From Pseudocoprococcus catus (lineage in GTDB: Bacteria; Bacillota; Clostridia; Lachnospirales; Lachnospiraceae): a stretch of 64,000 nucleotides of DNA. The position numbers and the translations under genes are program-made. The notes below the pieces were generated by a model. It saw only the letters and a program-made list of their open reading frames with translations. It searched no databases and was not told the origin of the DNA. The DNA is taken from positions 2,616,392-2,680,391 of the forward strand of contig NZ_LR698973.1 of the NCBI RefSeq assembly GCF_902381825.1, given 5' to 3'. This document shows positions 16,233 through 23,938 of this stretch, in pieces. The first letter of the stretch is position 1, and every line of letters begins with the position of its first letter.

Positions 16233-16418
16233 ATGCCGAGAATGAGCAAGAAACGGAAGTTGGAGCTTTCCTTCTTCCTCAATGACCGGGGGCGTGTGGC
16301 CTACAACGACCTGTGCCGGAAGTGCCAGCATAAGTGCAAGCAGAGTTTCCGGGCTGTCGTGATAGACTGCCCCCATTACCTGTCAAAACGAGCCAAGCGA
16401 AAGGAGAAAATCAGTTAA
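16233..16418 (+). CDS. Small Cys-containing basic protein of the IME
   Basis: A 61-residue protein starting at an ATG after AGGAGG. It is very basic (MPRMSKKRKLEL at the start, KRAKRKEKIS at the end). It has four cysteines (CRKCQHKC and one near the C-terminus), so a small zinc site is possible. It directly precedes the HTH replication-type gene. It is a conserved-looking IME protein whose role I cannot name. Confidence 0.55.
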   Translation: MPRMSKKRKLELSFFLNDRGRVAYNDLCRKCQHKCKQSFRAVVIDCPHYLSKRAKRKEKIS

Positions 16419-16751
16419 ATGGAATTTGAATTTATGAGCGCAGACACGGTTCTGCCGCCTTGTATGCCGCTACCCGCCGCAATGCTTCGGCTGCCGATCA
16501 GCAGCACAGCAAAAGTCATGTATGCCCGTCTGCTGAACACCACCCTTACGGCAGGGATAGAGGATAGCAACGGCATTTTGTTTGTCCGTTTTCCTATCAT
16601 GGAATTAGCGGCAGCCCTCTCCCGCAGCCCCGTCACTGTGAAGCGTTCCCTGAAAGAATTGGAGGACATCGGGCTTATCCTGCGGGTGCGCCGGGGTGTG
16701 GGAGAACCAAACCGCATTTACACGCTGCTTCCCAAAGGAGGGCTGCCATGA
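16419..16751 (+). CDS. Winged-helix protein, RepA N-terminal-like
   Basis: A 110-residue protein starting right after the preceding stop. The core (LPISSTAKVMYARLLNTTL, then IMELAAALSRSPVTVKRSLK) is a winged helix like the N-terminal DNA-binding domain of RepA_N / replication initiator A proteins. No other initiator domain is present, so it is either a stand-alone DNA binder or part of the IME replication control. It overlaps the next gene by 4 bases. Confidence 0.7.
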   Translation: MEFEFMSADTVLPPCMPLPAAMLRLPISSTAKVMYARLLNTTLTAGIEDSNGILFVRFPIMELAAALSRSPVTVKRSLKELEDIGLILRVRRGVGEPNRIYTLLPKGGLP

Positions 16752-17050
16752 TAAATGAGAAGCTGGAAAAGCTGAATCAGGAGATTGCCAAAGGCGAAGC
16801 CAGACTGCGGCGGGCGCAGCATGAAGAAAAAATACTGGAACACCAGGTGAAGCAGCTTACCCGGAAGGAACGGACGCACCGGCTCTGTACCAGAGGAGCT
16901 ATGCTGGAAAGTTTCCTTTTAAGGCCGGAAGTGCTGACAGACGAGGATGTGATGGACATTCTGAAACAGGCATTTTCTCAAAGTGGCATGAAGGAAATAG
17001 TTGCAGAAAGCGTGAAAGGGCGGGTAGCCGGGGAATCCCTTACGGAGTAA
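16748..17050 (+). CDS. DUF3847-family protein
   Basis: A 100-residue protein with an N-terminal coiled coil (KLEKLNQEIAKGEARLRRAQ) and the motif QLTRKERTHRLCTRGAML. This matches the DUF3847 family found beside mobilization genes in Gram-positive IMEs. It is translationally coupled to the preceding gene. Its stop codon touches the candidate oriT hairpin, which supports a role as a relaxosome accessory protein, by inference. Confidence 0.7.
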   Translation: MINEKLEKLNQEIAKGEARLRRAQHEEKILEHQVKQLTRKERTHRLCTRGAMLESFLLRPEVLTDEDVMDILKQAFSQSGMKEIVAESVKGRVAGESLTE

Positions 17051-17100
17051 GGGCGCAACTATACACCACCTGAAGGTAGTGTGTTGCGCCCTGCCGGGGC
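17051..17100 (+). other. Candidate oriT of the IME
   Basis: GGGCGCAAC (17051-17059) pairs perfectly with GTTGCGCCC (17083-17091). Inside is a second stem, ACACCACCT (17063-17071) with AGGTAGTGT (17074-17082). The inner inverted repeat is followed by TGCGCCCT (17085-17092). That is the layout of RSF1010/pSK41-type nic regions recognised by MobQ relaxases: an inverted repeat and then (G)TGCGCCCT. The IME encodes a MobQ-like relaxase 0.9 kb away. Confidence 0.55.
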
Positions 17101-17312
17101 TTCCTGCGGAAAGCGGATGATTGCCCGCAGCGTTCCGGCTCCAGCCAATCATCACAGGGGAAGCTACACTTCCCCTGCGCTGGCTGCCGCCAGCTACCCC
17201 TTTGTGGACTTGCCGCCCGGAAACACCTTGCGCTGCAAGCTGTTCCCGTTCAGCAAGTTTATTCAAATCCAATCACAATTACATTTTTCAAGATTATTTT
17301 CAAACCGTCTCA

Positions 17313-17341
17313 TTGCATGGAGTAGTCTACTCCACTATAAT
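17313..17341 (+). promoter_or_regulatory. Promoter with operator palindrome for the MGMT-like gene
   Basis: TTGCAT (17313-17318) and TATAAT (17336-17341) are spaced by 17 bp. The spacer is filled by TGGAGTAG-T-CTACTCCA (17318-17334), an exact inverted repeat around one base. A dimeric repressor is expected to bind here; none is encoded next to it. Confidence 0.65.
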
Positions 17342-17362
17342 TAAGGCAGGAGGTGTTGAGAA

Positions 17363-17842
17363 ATGGCGAATGAAGATAAAAAAGATTTTAATGCCATGCT
17401 ACACGATAGCAAGGATATGCCTAAATTTCAGACCATTACCGACCAGAAAAGCATTGAGAAATATGGCGGAAGCAGAATGTATTTTGCCCCGCCAATCGAT
17501 TATGACAAGGTAATGAAACTAATTCCTTATGGCAAAGTAATTACTGTCGGAAAAATCCGTGAATATTTTGCTGAACTGAATGGAGCGGATTTCACAGAGC
17601 CTATTACAGCAGGAATTTTTGTATCTATTGCAGCATGGGCGAGTTACCAGCGTTCCGAAGATGAAACCCCGTATTGGCGAACCTTAAAGGCAAACGGGGA
17701 ATTGAACGCAAAATATCCCGGCGGTATAGAAGCACAAAAGGAAAAACTGGAAGCAGAAGGCCACACAATTATTCAGAAAGGACGCACAAATATAAAGTAT
17801 TTCGTAAAGGACTATGAAAGCGTTCTTTTTGATTTGAGATAG
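17363..17842 (+). CDS. MGMT-family DNA-binding protein (alkyltransferase-like)
   Basis: A 159-residue protein. The central part (about 50-100: MKLIPYGKVITVGKIREYFA) matches the winged-helix DNA-binding domain of O6-alkylguanine alkyltransferases. The catalytic PCHR motif is absent, so it is an alkyltransferase-like protein rather than an active enzyme. GGAGG precedes the ATG. It has its own operator-bearing promoter and is separated from the relaxase gene by a terminator-like hairpin. It may be DNA-repair cargo or act on transferred DNA. Confidence 0.65.
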   Translation: MANEDKKDFNAMLHDSKDMPKFQTITDQKSIEKYGGSRMYFAPPIDYDKVMKLIPYGKVITVGKIREYFAELNGADFTEPITAGIFVSIAAWASYQRSEDETPYWRTLKANGELNAKYPGGIEAQKEKLEAEGHTIIQKGRTNIKYFVKDYESVLFDLR

Positions 17843-17931
17843 GAATTTTGAGTTGTAAAATATCCCATCATCGGGCCAACCTGACCCGAACTTTCAAAAC
17901 TGAATACCAGCCGCCCACCGGCGGCACCACC

Positions 17932-17970
17932 GAGCAGGAAATCTTGAAACAGGTTCCCTGCTCTTTTTTT
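17932..17970 (+). terminator. Terminator/attenuator before the IME relaxase
   Basis: GAGCAGGAA (17932-17940) pairs with TTCCCTGCTC (17954-17963) and seven T follow. It ends about 30 bp before the relaxase start, so it may act as an attenuator. A second hairpin, GCCGCC-CACC-GGCGGC, lies just upstream. Confidence 0.65.
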
Positions 17971-18001
17971 GCCCGGACGCCGGGAGAAAGGAGGACACGA
18001 C

Positions 18002-19591
18002 TTGCCATGCCCGCACTTTGATGTGAAAATCATCCAGCGCAGCAAGCGCCAGTCAGCCGTTGCGTCTGCCGCCTACCAGAGCGGGGAACGGCTGTTTTCC
18101 GAATACGACCAGAAACAGAAATACTATTCCCATAAAAGCGAAATCGTCCACACCGAAATCATGCTGCCGCCCCATGCCCCGCCGGAGTACGCAGACCGGA
18201 ATACCTTGTGGAACGCCGCCGAAGCCATCGAAAAACAATGGAACTCCCAGCTTGCCCGGAGGTTCGTGCTTGCCATACCGAGGGAACTTCCCCGGTCACA
18301 GTACGCCGACCTTATCCGGGACTACTGCCGGGAGTTTTTCGTTTCCAAGGGCATGATTGCCGATTTTGCCATCCATGACAAGGGGGACGGAAATCCCCAC
18401 GCCCACATCCTTCTTACCATGCGGGCGATGGACGAACAGGGCAAGTGGCTTCCCAAGAGCCGGAAGGTCTACGACCTTGACGAGAACGGCGAGCGTATCC
18501 GGCTTGCGTCCGGCAGATGGAAAAGCCACAAGGAGGATACCGTGGACTGGAACGACCAGAAGTACGCTGAGATATGGCGGCAGGGCTGGGCTGACACAGC
18601 GAACCGCTATCTGGAAGCCATCGGCAGCCCGGAGCGCCTTGACCTTCGCTCCTATGTGCGACAGGGGATTGATAAAATCCCCACTGTCCACATGGGGCCA
18701 GCGGTCAGCCAGTTGGAGAAAAAAGGCATACAGACCAACATCGGCAACCTGAACCGGGACATCAAAGCCGCCAATTCCCTCATGCAGTCTATCCGGCAGA
18801 TGGTACGCAGCTTAAAGGGCTGGCTGTCCGGCCTGAAAGAGAAAAAGGCGGCGCTGCTGGAAGCGCTGGAACAGGCAAAGGAGCCGACCATCCCCGAACT
18901 GCTTTCCCGGTATCTGGATAAACGGAGCGAGGAACGTACCGGCTGGACTTCCAAGGGGAAGTTAAAAGGAACCGTTGGCGATTTCAACAAGGTTATGGAA
19001 GCCCTTGACTTCCTGCGGCAGAAAGAGATTTCCACCGTAGAGAGCCTTGACGCCTATCTGGATGAAGCCAGCGCACAGGCCGTTTCCATCCGTGAGGAAA
19101 TCAGGCCGATGGAGAAACGTGTGAAAGAGATTGACCGGCTGCTTTTCCATATCGGGAACTTTGAAGCAAACAAGCCGGTTCATGCGAAATATGCCGCTAT
19201 CCGCTGGAAGAAACCCAAGGAGAAATTTGCCGCCGACCATAAGGAGGAACTGGACGCCTACAACGCTGCCCTGCGGTATTTCAAGGTTCACCTTGATGGG
19301 GCGAAGTACAGCACAAAGAAGCTGGCCGGGGAACAGGCACAGCTTTCAGAGAATATCGCTTCCAAGACGGAAGCGCTGACTGCCGTACAGGAGGATGTAA
19401 AGATTTTGCGGGATGTGCGCCACTGGCTCAATCAGGTTTTACCATCCGAGCAGTACCGCCAGACCGCAGAGCCGGGAAAGAAACCGTCCATCCAGCAGGC
19501 GGTCAAAGGCCGGGAGCAGCGTATCCGGGAGGAACAGGCAGAGAAACACCAGCAGCCCCGCCGCCAGCAAAAACAGGATATGGAACTTTAA
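18002..19591 (+). CDS. MobA/MobL-type relaxase (MobQ family)
   Basis: A 529-residue relaxase that nicks the IME oriT for transfer. The relaxase domain occupies about residues 1-210. It includes ASAAYQSGERL and the metal-binding histidine motif HAHILLTMR near residue 135, plus WNAAEAIEKQWNSQLARRF. A long coiled-coil C-terminal half follows. The TTG at 18002 is chosen because AAAGGAGG lies 7 bases upstream. The protein ends in KQDMEL, a tail shared with two ICE proteins and possibly a secretion signal. It would use the ICE's VirD4/VirB4 machinery. Confidence 0.9.
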   Translation: MPCPHFDVKIIQRSKRQSAVASAAYQSGERLFSEYDQKQKYYSHKSEIVHTEIMLPPHAPPEYADRNTLWNAAEAIEKQWNSQLARRFVLAIPRELPRSQYADLIRDYCREFFVSKGMIADFAIHDKGDGNPHAHILLTMRAMDEQGKWLPKSRKVYDLDENGERIRLASGRWKSHKEDTVDWNDQKYAEIWRQGWADTANRYLEAIGSPERLDLRSYVRQGIDKIPTVHMGPAVSQLEKKGIQTNIGNLNRDIKAANSLMQSIRQMVRSLKGWLSGLKEKKAALLEALEQAKEPTIPELLSRYLDKRSEERTGWTSKGKLKGTVGDFNKVMEALDFLRQKEISTVESLDAYLDEASAQAVSIREEIRPMEKRVKEIDRLLFHIGNFEANKPVHAKYAAIRWKKPKEKFAADHKEELDAYNAALRYFKVHLDGAKYSTKKLAGEQAQLSENIASKTEALTAVQEDVKILRDVRHWLNQVLPSEQYRQTAEPGKKPSIQQAVKGREQRIREEQAEKHQQPRRQQKQDMEL

Positions 19592-19662
19592 CCAATCAGG
19601 CGCTTGCCATTTTCCCCGTGAGAATGACAGGCGCTTTTTCTATTTTCAGGAGGATTTGCCTA

Positions 19663-20310
19663 TTGAATGTATTTGAAGCCGTGAAACAGTCTGTTACCAC
19701 CCGGCAGGCTGCCGAGCATTACGGTATCCTGGTAGGGAGAAACGGGATGTGCGTCTGCCCCTTCCATGACGATAAAAACCCCAGCATGAAGGTTGACCGG
19801 CGCTTCCATTGCTTCGGCTGTCAGGCAGACGGGGATGTGATTGACTTTGTTTCCCGTCTGGAAAACGTCAGCCCCAGGGAAGCCGCCCTCATGCTGGCGC
19901 AGGACTTCTCCATCCCCTATGAGGATAAGGAGCCACCAAGCAGGAGCCGCCCGAAGCGAAATCCCCGGAAGGAAAGCCCGGAACAGCAATTTAAGCGCAT
20001 GGAGCGATATTGCTTCCGGGTACTGTCCGACTATCACAATCTGCTGCGCCGCTGGAAGCGGGACTATGCCCCCAAGACGCCGGAGGAAGAATGGCACCCG
20101 CTTTTCGTGGAAGCCTTGCAGAAACAATCCCATGTGGAATATCTGCTGGATGTGCTGCTGTTCTCCGACATAGGGGAACGGGCTGCCCTGATTACCAGCT
20201 ACGGAAAGGAAGTGAGGAACCTTGAGCGGAGAATGGCAGACCTTGCCGCCCGAACTGCGGCAGGCCGTGACGGACACCATCGAAGCCGCACCCCCGCCCC
20301 GGAGCGTTGA
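19663..20310 (+). CDS. CHC2 zinc-finger primase-like protein (no TOPRIM)
   Basis: A 215-residue protein with a DnaG-type zinc-binding domain near residues 30-60 (CPFHDDKNPSM, then HCFGCQADGDVIDFV). The catalytic TOPRIM domain of a full primase is absent, and the remainder is helical. The TTG at 19663 follows AGGAGG. It overlaps the VapE-like helicase gene by 89 bases in another frame, an unusually long overlap. The pair probably primes and unwinds IME DNA after excision or transfer. Confidence 0.8.
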   Translation: MNVFEAVKQSVTTRQAAEHYGILVGRNGMCVCPFHDDKNPSMKVDRRFHCFGCQADGDVIDFVSRLENVSPREAALMLAQDFSIPYEDKEPPSRSRPKRNPRKESPEQQFKRMERYCFRVLSDYHNLLRRWKRDYAPKTPEEEWHPLFVEALQKQSHVEYLLDVLLFSDIGERAALITSYGKEVRNLERRMADLAARTAAGRDGHHRSRTPAPER

Positions 20311-21622
20311 GGAAGTCAAGGCCATGCTGGAGGGCACCGAGAAAGGCGGCGTGCGGAACAGTATCCACAACTGCCTGACCGTGTTCCAGTATGACCCCAT
20401 TCTTTCCGGGGCGGTTGCAAAAAATCTCCTGACCGAGCGTATTGACCTTCTAAAGCCCATCGGCAGGAAACGCAGAACCGGCAGCAAGGCCATGACCGAC
20501 ACGGACATGAAATATATCCGGCTGTATCTGGAAGATACCTACGGCCTGACAAGCGAGAAAAAGATAGCAGACGCCGCTGATCTGGCCGCAGACGCCAACA
20601 GCTACCATCCCATCCGGGACTACCTGAACGGCCTTGTCTGGGACGGGAAAGAGCGTATCCGCTACTGCCTGCGTCACTTTCTGGGAGCCGACACAGACAA
20701 CTTCACTTACCATTCCCTGCGGCTGTTCCTGCTGGGAGCCATCCACCGGGCTTTCTGCCCCGGCTGTAAGTTTGAGGTCATGCTCTGTCTGGTTGGCGGT
20801 CAGGGAGCCGGGAAATCCACCTTCTTCCGGCTGCTGGCCGTAAAAGACGAGTGGTTTTCCGATGATTTGCGGAAGTTGGACGATGATAACGTGTACCGCA
20901 AGCTACAAGGCCACTGGATAATTGAAATGTCGGAGATGATTGCCACCGCAAACGCCAAGAGCATAGAGGAAATCAAGTCATTTTTAAGCCGCCAGAAGGA
21001 GGTCTATAAAATCCCCTACGAAACCCACCCGGAGGACAGGCTGCGGCAATGCGTGTTCGGCGGGACTTCCAATGCGCTGGACTTCCTGCCCCTTGACCGT
21101 TCCGGGAACCGGCGCTTCCTGCCGGTCATGGTCTACCCCGGACAGGCCGAGATACACATTTTGGACGATGAAGCCGCTTCCAGAGCCTATATTGAACAGG
21201 TATGGGCGGAAGCCATGACAACCTACAAAAGTGGCGATTTTAAGCTGTCTTTTACGCCCGAAATGATACAGTACCTCAAAGAACACCAGCGGGATTTCAT
21301 GCCGGAGGACACCAAGGCCGGGATGATACAGGCATACCTTGACCGCTACACTGGCAGCGCCGTATGCTCCAAGCAGCTTTTCAAAGAAGCCCTGAACCAC
21401 CCCTTTGACGAGCCGAAGCAATGGGAAATCCGGGAGGTCAATGACATCATGAACCACTGTATCACGGGATGGAAGTATTTCTCCAATCCCCGGATATTTG
21501 AAGGATACGGCAGGCAGAAGGGCTGGGAACAGGAAGCCCCGGCAACGGGCGCTGACAACGGACGTGAAAAAACGCCGGACGGATTTGTGGAAGTCACGGA
21601 GCAGATGGAACTTCCCTTCTGA
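20222..21622 (+). CDS. VapE-domain replicative helicase-like ATPase
   Basis: A 466-residue protein of the virulence-associated E (VapE) family, often paired with primase modules in phage satellites and IMEs. Walker A is GGQGAGKST near residue 193. WFSDDL and HWIIEMSEM follow, then FGGTSNALDFLPLDRSGNRR, an SF3-like arrangement. It starts at TTG inside the primase gene. GTTGCCG iterons lie directly downstream, suggesting a complete replication unit. Confidence 0.85.
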   Translation: MSGEWQTLPPELRQAVTDTIEAAPPPRSVEEVKAMLEGTEKGGVRNSIHNCLTVFQYDPILSGAVAKNLLTERIDLLKPIGRKRRTGSKAMTDTDMKYIRLYLEDTYGLTSEKKIADAADLAADANSYHPIRDYLNGLVWDGKERIRYCLRHFLGADTDNFTYHSLRLFLLGAIHRAFCPGCKFEVMLCLVGGQGAGKSTFFRLLAVKDEWFSDDLRKLDDDNVYRKLQGHWIIEMSEMIATANAKSIEEIKSFLSRQKEVYKIPYETHPEDRLRQCVFGGTSNALDFLPLDRSGNRRFLPVMVYPGQAEIHILDDEAASRAYIEQVWAEAMTTYKSGDFKLSFTPEMIQYLKEHQRDFMPEDTKAGMIQAYLDRYTGSAVCSKQLFKEALNHPFDEPKQWEIREVNDIMNHCITGWKYFSNPRIFEGYGRQKGWEQEAPATGADNGREKTPDGFVEVTEQMELPF

Positions 21623-21644
21623 AATATCCGGGAAAATCACAGCC

Positions 21645-21832
21645 GGTTGCCGACCCCGTTGCTATCCCGTTGCCGAGCCGGTTGCCGGGAAAAAGCCCGT
21701 AACTGCGGGCTTTTCTCCCCTCTGACAACCAAAGCAACAGAAAAATAAAAGAAAAAGTAAATAAACAATAACCCGCCAGACAGAGATTGTTTTCGAGGTT
21801 TTTTGAAGCCCGTTGCCGGACTTCGTTGCCGA
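21645..21832. repeat. GTTGCCG iterons, candidate replication origin
   Basis: GTTGC(CG) occurs at 21646, 21658, 21669 and 21681, spaced 12, 11 and 12 bp (about one helical turn). It occurs again at 21812 and 21825. A terminator hairpin (21691-21714) lies between the two groups, and an AT-rich stretch (21725-21800) lies beside it. The position, directly after the primase and helicase genes, fits an iteron-type origin. Confidence 0.5.
21691..21714 (+). terminator. Terminator after the IME helicase gene
   Basis: AAAAGCCCG-TAACTG-CGGGCTTTT is a compact perfect hairpin with a T run. It ends the primase-helicase transcript. Confidence 0.8.
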
Positions 21833-21875
21833 CCCTCTCCTGTCTGGCTTATTTCATTTATGGAGGTAACTGCCT

Positions 21876-22073
21876 ATGGCAAAAAACAAAACTGAAATCC
21901 ATGTCACAACGGTATTTGACGGCGAACTGGACGCTACGGACGTTTTCGTGAGCCTGATTGCACAGAAATACAGCCAGAGAAATGATAAAGAATATCTTGC
22001 GAAAAAGCAAGATTTAGAGTATAATAAAGACAAGGTTCAGCATGACCGTGTTCCGTCTGGATTGTGCGGGTAA
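21876..22073 (+). CDS. TnpW-like transposon protein
   Basis: A 65-residue protein starting after GGAGG. It contains TTVFDGELDATDVFVSLIA, the recognisable core of TnpW-type proteins that precede TnpX-like recombinases in Tn4451-family elements. Its role is not established. It ends 6 bp before the recombinase start and is probably co-transcribed with it. Confidence 0.65.
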   Translation: MAKNKTEIHVTTVFDGELDATDVFVSLIAQKYSQRNDKEYLAKKQDLEYNKDKVQHDRVPSGLCG

Positions 22074-22079
22074 ACGGTT

Positions 22080-23744
22080 ATGATGAACGGAATGGAATAT
22101 ACAGGCATGGACGCAATACTGGCGGGCAGCTTCCGGGCGGCTATTTATTGCAGGCTTTCCAAGGACGATGACCTTGACGGGGAGAGCGCCAGCATTGCAA
22201 ACCAGCGGGATATGCTGGAAAACTACTGCGAGAAGCAGGGATGGGAGGTTGTTGCAGTCTATCAGGACGATGGCTACACGGGGCTGAACATGGAGCGCCC
22301 CGACCTGAAACGGATGTTGAAAGCCATCGAGCGCAGGCAGGCCAACCTTGTGATAACGAAAGATTTATCGAGGTTAGGCAGGAATTATTTGCAGACCGGC
22401 TTCCTGATTGAAGATTTCTTCCCCCGCCACGGCGTGCGCTATATCGCCATGAATGACGGTATCGACACCATGCGGGACAACAACGACATTGCGCCGTTCA
22501 AGAACATCCTCAACGAGATGTACAGCAAGGACATTTCCAAGAAGGTTCATTCCTCTTATCTGCTGAAAGCGCAGAAAGGCCAGTTTACCGGCTGCCTTGC
22601 CCCCTTCGGCTACCAGAAAGACCCGGAGGACAAAAACCACCTGCTGATTGACGAGGAAACGGCACCCATTGTCCGGCGTCTGTTTGCGTGGGCGCTGGAA
22701 GGACACGGCCCCAACTACATCCGGCGCAGGCTGGAAGAAGAAAAAATCCCCTGCCCGACCTACTGGAACCGGGTACGGGGGCTGCGGAACGTGTCAACCA
22801 AGTGGGAAAAGAAAGACCCGGTAAATGGGCGGTATATCTGGGACTTTACCGTGATTAAGGACATCCTGATGAATCCCGTCTATACCGGCGCTATCGCTTC
22901 CCAGAAGAAGGAATACCGCTTCAAAATCGGCACCATCGGGGAGAAGAAGCCGGAGGAATGGATTGTCGTGGAGAACCAGCATGAGCCGCTTGTTGACCGC
23001 AAGACCTTTGACATCGTGCAGCGCAAGCTGAAATCCCGGCAGCGCCCCCGCCAGACCGGGGAAATCAGCCTGTTTGCGGGGCTTATCAAATGCGGCGAGT
23101 GCGGGAAGTCGCTGACTATCCGCTACACCAACGAGAAGCACCCGAAGCAGATTTATTCCTGTAAGACCTACAATGCCTACGGGAAACAGCACTGTTCCCA
23201 GCACCGGGTTGAGTACGACACCCTGTACCGGCTTGTACTGAACAAAATCCGGGAGTGTGCCAGAGCCGCCCTGATGGACGGGGAAGCCGTTGCCGGGAAG
23301 CTGTCCGACACCTGCGAAGCCGAGCAGAAAGGCCAGCGGGAAGCGTTGGAACGCTCCCTTGCCAAAGACGAGGAACGGATTGACGTTCTGGAAAAGATGG
23401 TTCTGCGGCTGTATGAGGATATGGTTGCCGGACGTATCAGCGAAGCAAACTTCAATCTGCTGATGGAAAAGACGCAGAAGGAACAGGCCGAGTTGAAGGC
23501 GAGGGTTGAGGAAGGCCGGAAGAAGCTGGCCGATGAAATCCGGCTTGCGTATGACGCCCGCCAGTGGGTAGAAGCCATTCAGGAATACGCCGACATCACG
23601 GAACTGGACGCAGCTACCCTTAATCGCCTGATTAAAGAAATCGTTGTCCATGAGAGCATAGACAGCGATAAAACAAGACACATTTCTATCGAAATTCATT
23701 TTAATCTCAAACCCCTCCCGGAAGTGGAGCAGGTCACAGCCTGA
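22080..23744 (+). CDS. Large serine recombinase (TnpX-like integrase)
   Basis: A 554-residue recombinase that integrates and excises the IME. The resolvase domain (about 18-170) contains the catalytic serine in YCRLSKDDD and LSRLGRNYLQTG. It is followed by the recombinase domain (about 190-300), a zinc ribbon (CGECGKSL with later Cys/His around 350-385) and a coiled coil (about 410-490). It lies at the right IME end, about 100 bp from the maff2 junction, as TnpX/TndX do. No frameshift is visible, so it should be active. Confidence 0.93.
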   Translation: MMNGMEYTGMDAILAGSFRAAIYCRLSKDDDLDGESASIANQRDMLENYCEKQGWEVVAVYQDDGYTGLNMERPDLKRMLKAIERRQANLVITKDLSRLGRNYLQTGFLIEDFFPRHGVRYIAMNDGIDTMRDNNDIAPFKNILNEMYSKDISKKVHSSYLLKAQKGQFTGCLAPFGYQKDPEDKNHLLIDEETAPIVRRLFAWALEGHGPNYIRRRLEEEKIPCPTYWNRVRGLRNVSTKWEKKDPVNGRYIWDFTVIKDILMNPVYTGAIASQKKEYRFKIGTIGEKKPEEWIVVENQHEPLVDRKTFDIVQRKLKSRQRPRQTGEISLFAGLIKCGECGKSLTIRYTNEKHPKQIYSCKTYNAYGKQHCSQHRVEYDTLYRLVLNKIRECARAALMDGEAVAGKLSDTCEAEQKGQREALERSLAKDEERIDVLEKMVLRLYEDMVAGRISEANFNLLMEKTQKEQAELKARVEEGRKKLADEIRLAYDARQWVEAIQEYADITELDAATLNRLIKEIVVHESIDSDKTRHISIEIHFNLKPLPEVEQVTA

Positions 23745-23775
23745 CCTGCCCCGCCGGGGCGGTTCTAAAAAAACT

Positions 23776-23800
23776 CCATAGATATTTCTTGACACGCCGC
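23776..23800. repeat. IME right subterminal inverted repeat
   Basis: CCATAGATATTTCTTGACAC then GCCG is the inverted counterpart of 13312-13338. It lies about 50 bp from the right maff2 junction. Confidence 0.6.
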
Positions 23801-23838
23801 CGCCCGCCATCGAGCCGGTTTCCTACACCTATTTGGGT

Positions 23839-23919
23839 ATGAAACAGCTGATGAGCGGTGGTGGTGTTATCCTGATTGGAACACAGCTGATCCCGCTTCT
23901 GAGTGGATTATTTGGTTAA
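23839..23919 (+). pseudogene. maff2, 3' part
   Basis: The frame GMKQLMSGGGVILIGTQLIP continues to LLSGLFG and a stop. It is the second membrane helix of Maff2, cut off from its start at 13109. The overlap with the 5' part is G(I/M)KQLM. Exact IME excision would restore a protein of about 72 residues. Confidence 0.8.
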
Positions 23920-23938
23920 GAGAAAGGAGTAGAGATCC

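Larger units (their letters stand above)
13250..23854. mobile_element. Mobilizable element (IME) inserted in maff2
   Basis: This 10.6 kb block splits maff2. Both junctions carry CAGCT-S-ATG (13250 and 23845), as expected for large serine recombinase integration with imperfect att homology. The subterminal regions carry matching inverted sequences (13312-13338 and 23776-23800). Its core (about 15.7-23.7 kb) is much richer in G+C than the ICE. It encodes a Mob relaxase, primase-helicase proteins, TnpW and a TnpX-like recombinase at the right end, the layout of Tn4451-like mobilizable elements. The left 2.5 kb is AT-rich cargo. Confidence 0.85.

Noticed and set aside
17081..17513. Plus-strand frames between the DUF3847 gene and the MGMT-like gene
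   Set aside because: They run through the candidate oriT, a promoter and an operator. The better-supported gene starts at 17363 in another frame.
22794..23810. A 338-codon minus-strand open frame
   Set aside because: It is the antisense of the GC-rich serine recombinase, where stop codons are rare on the other strand, with no start signal or family resemblance.
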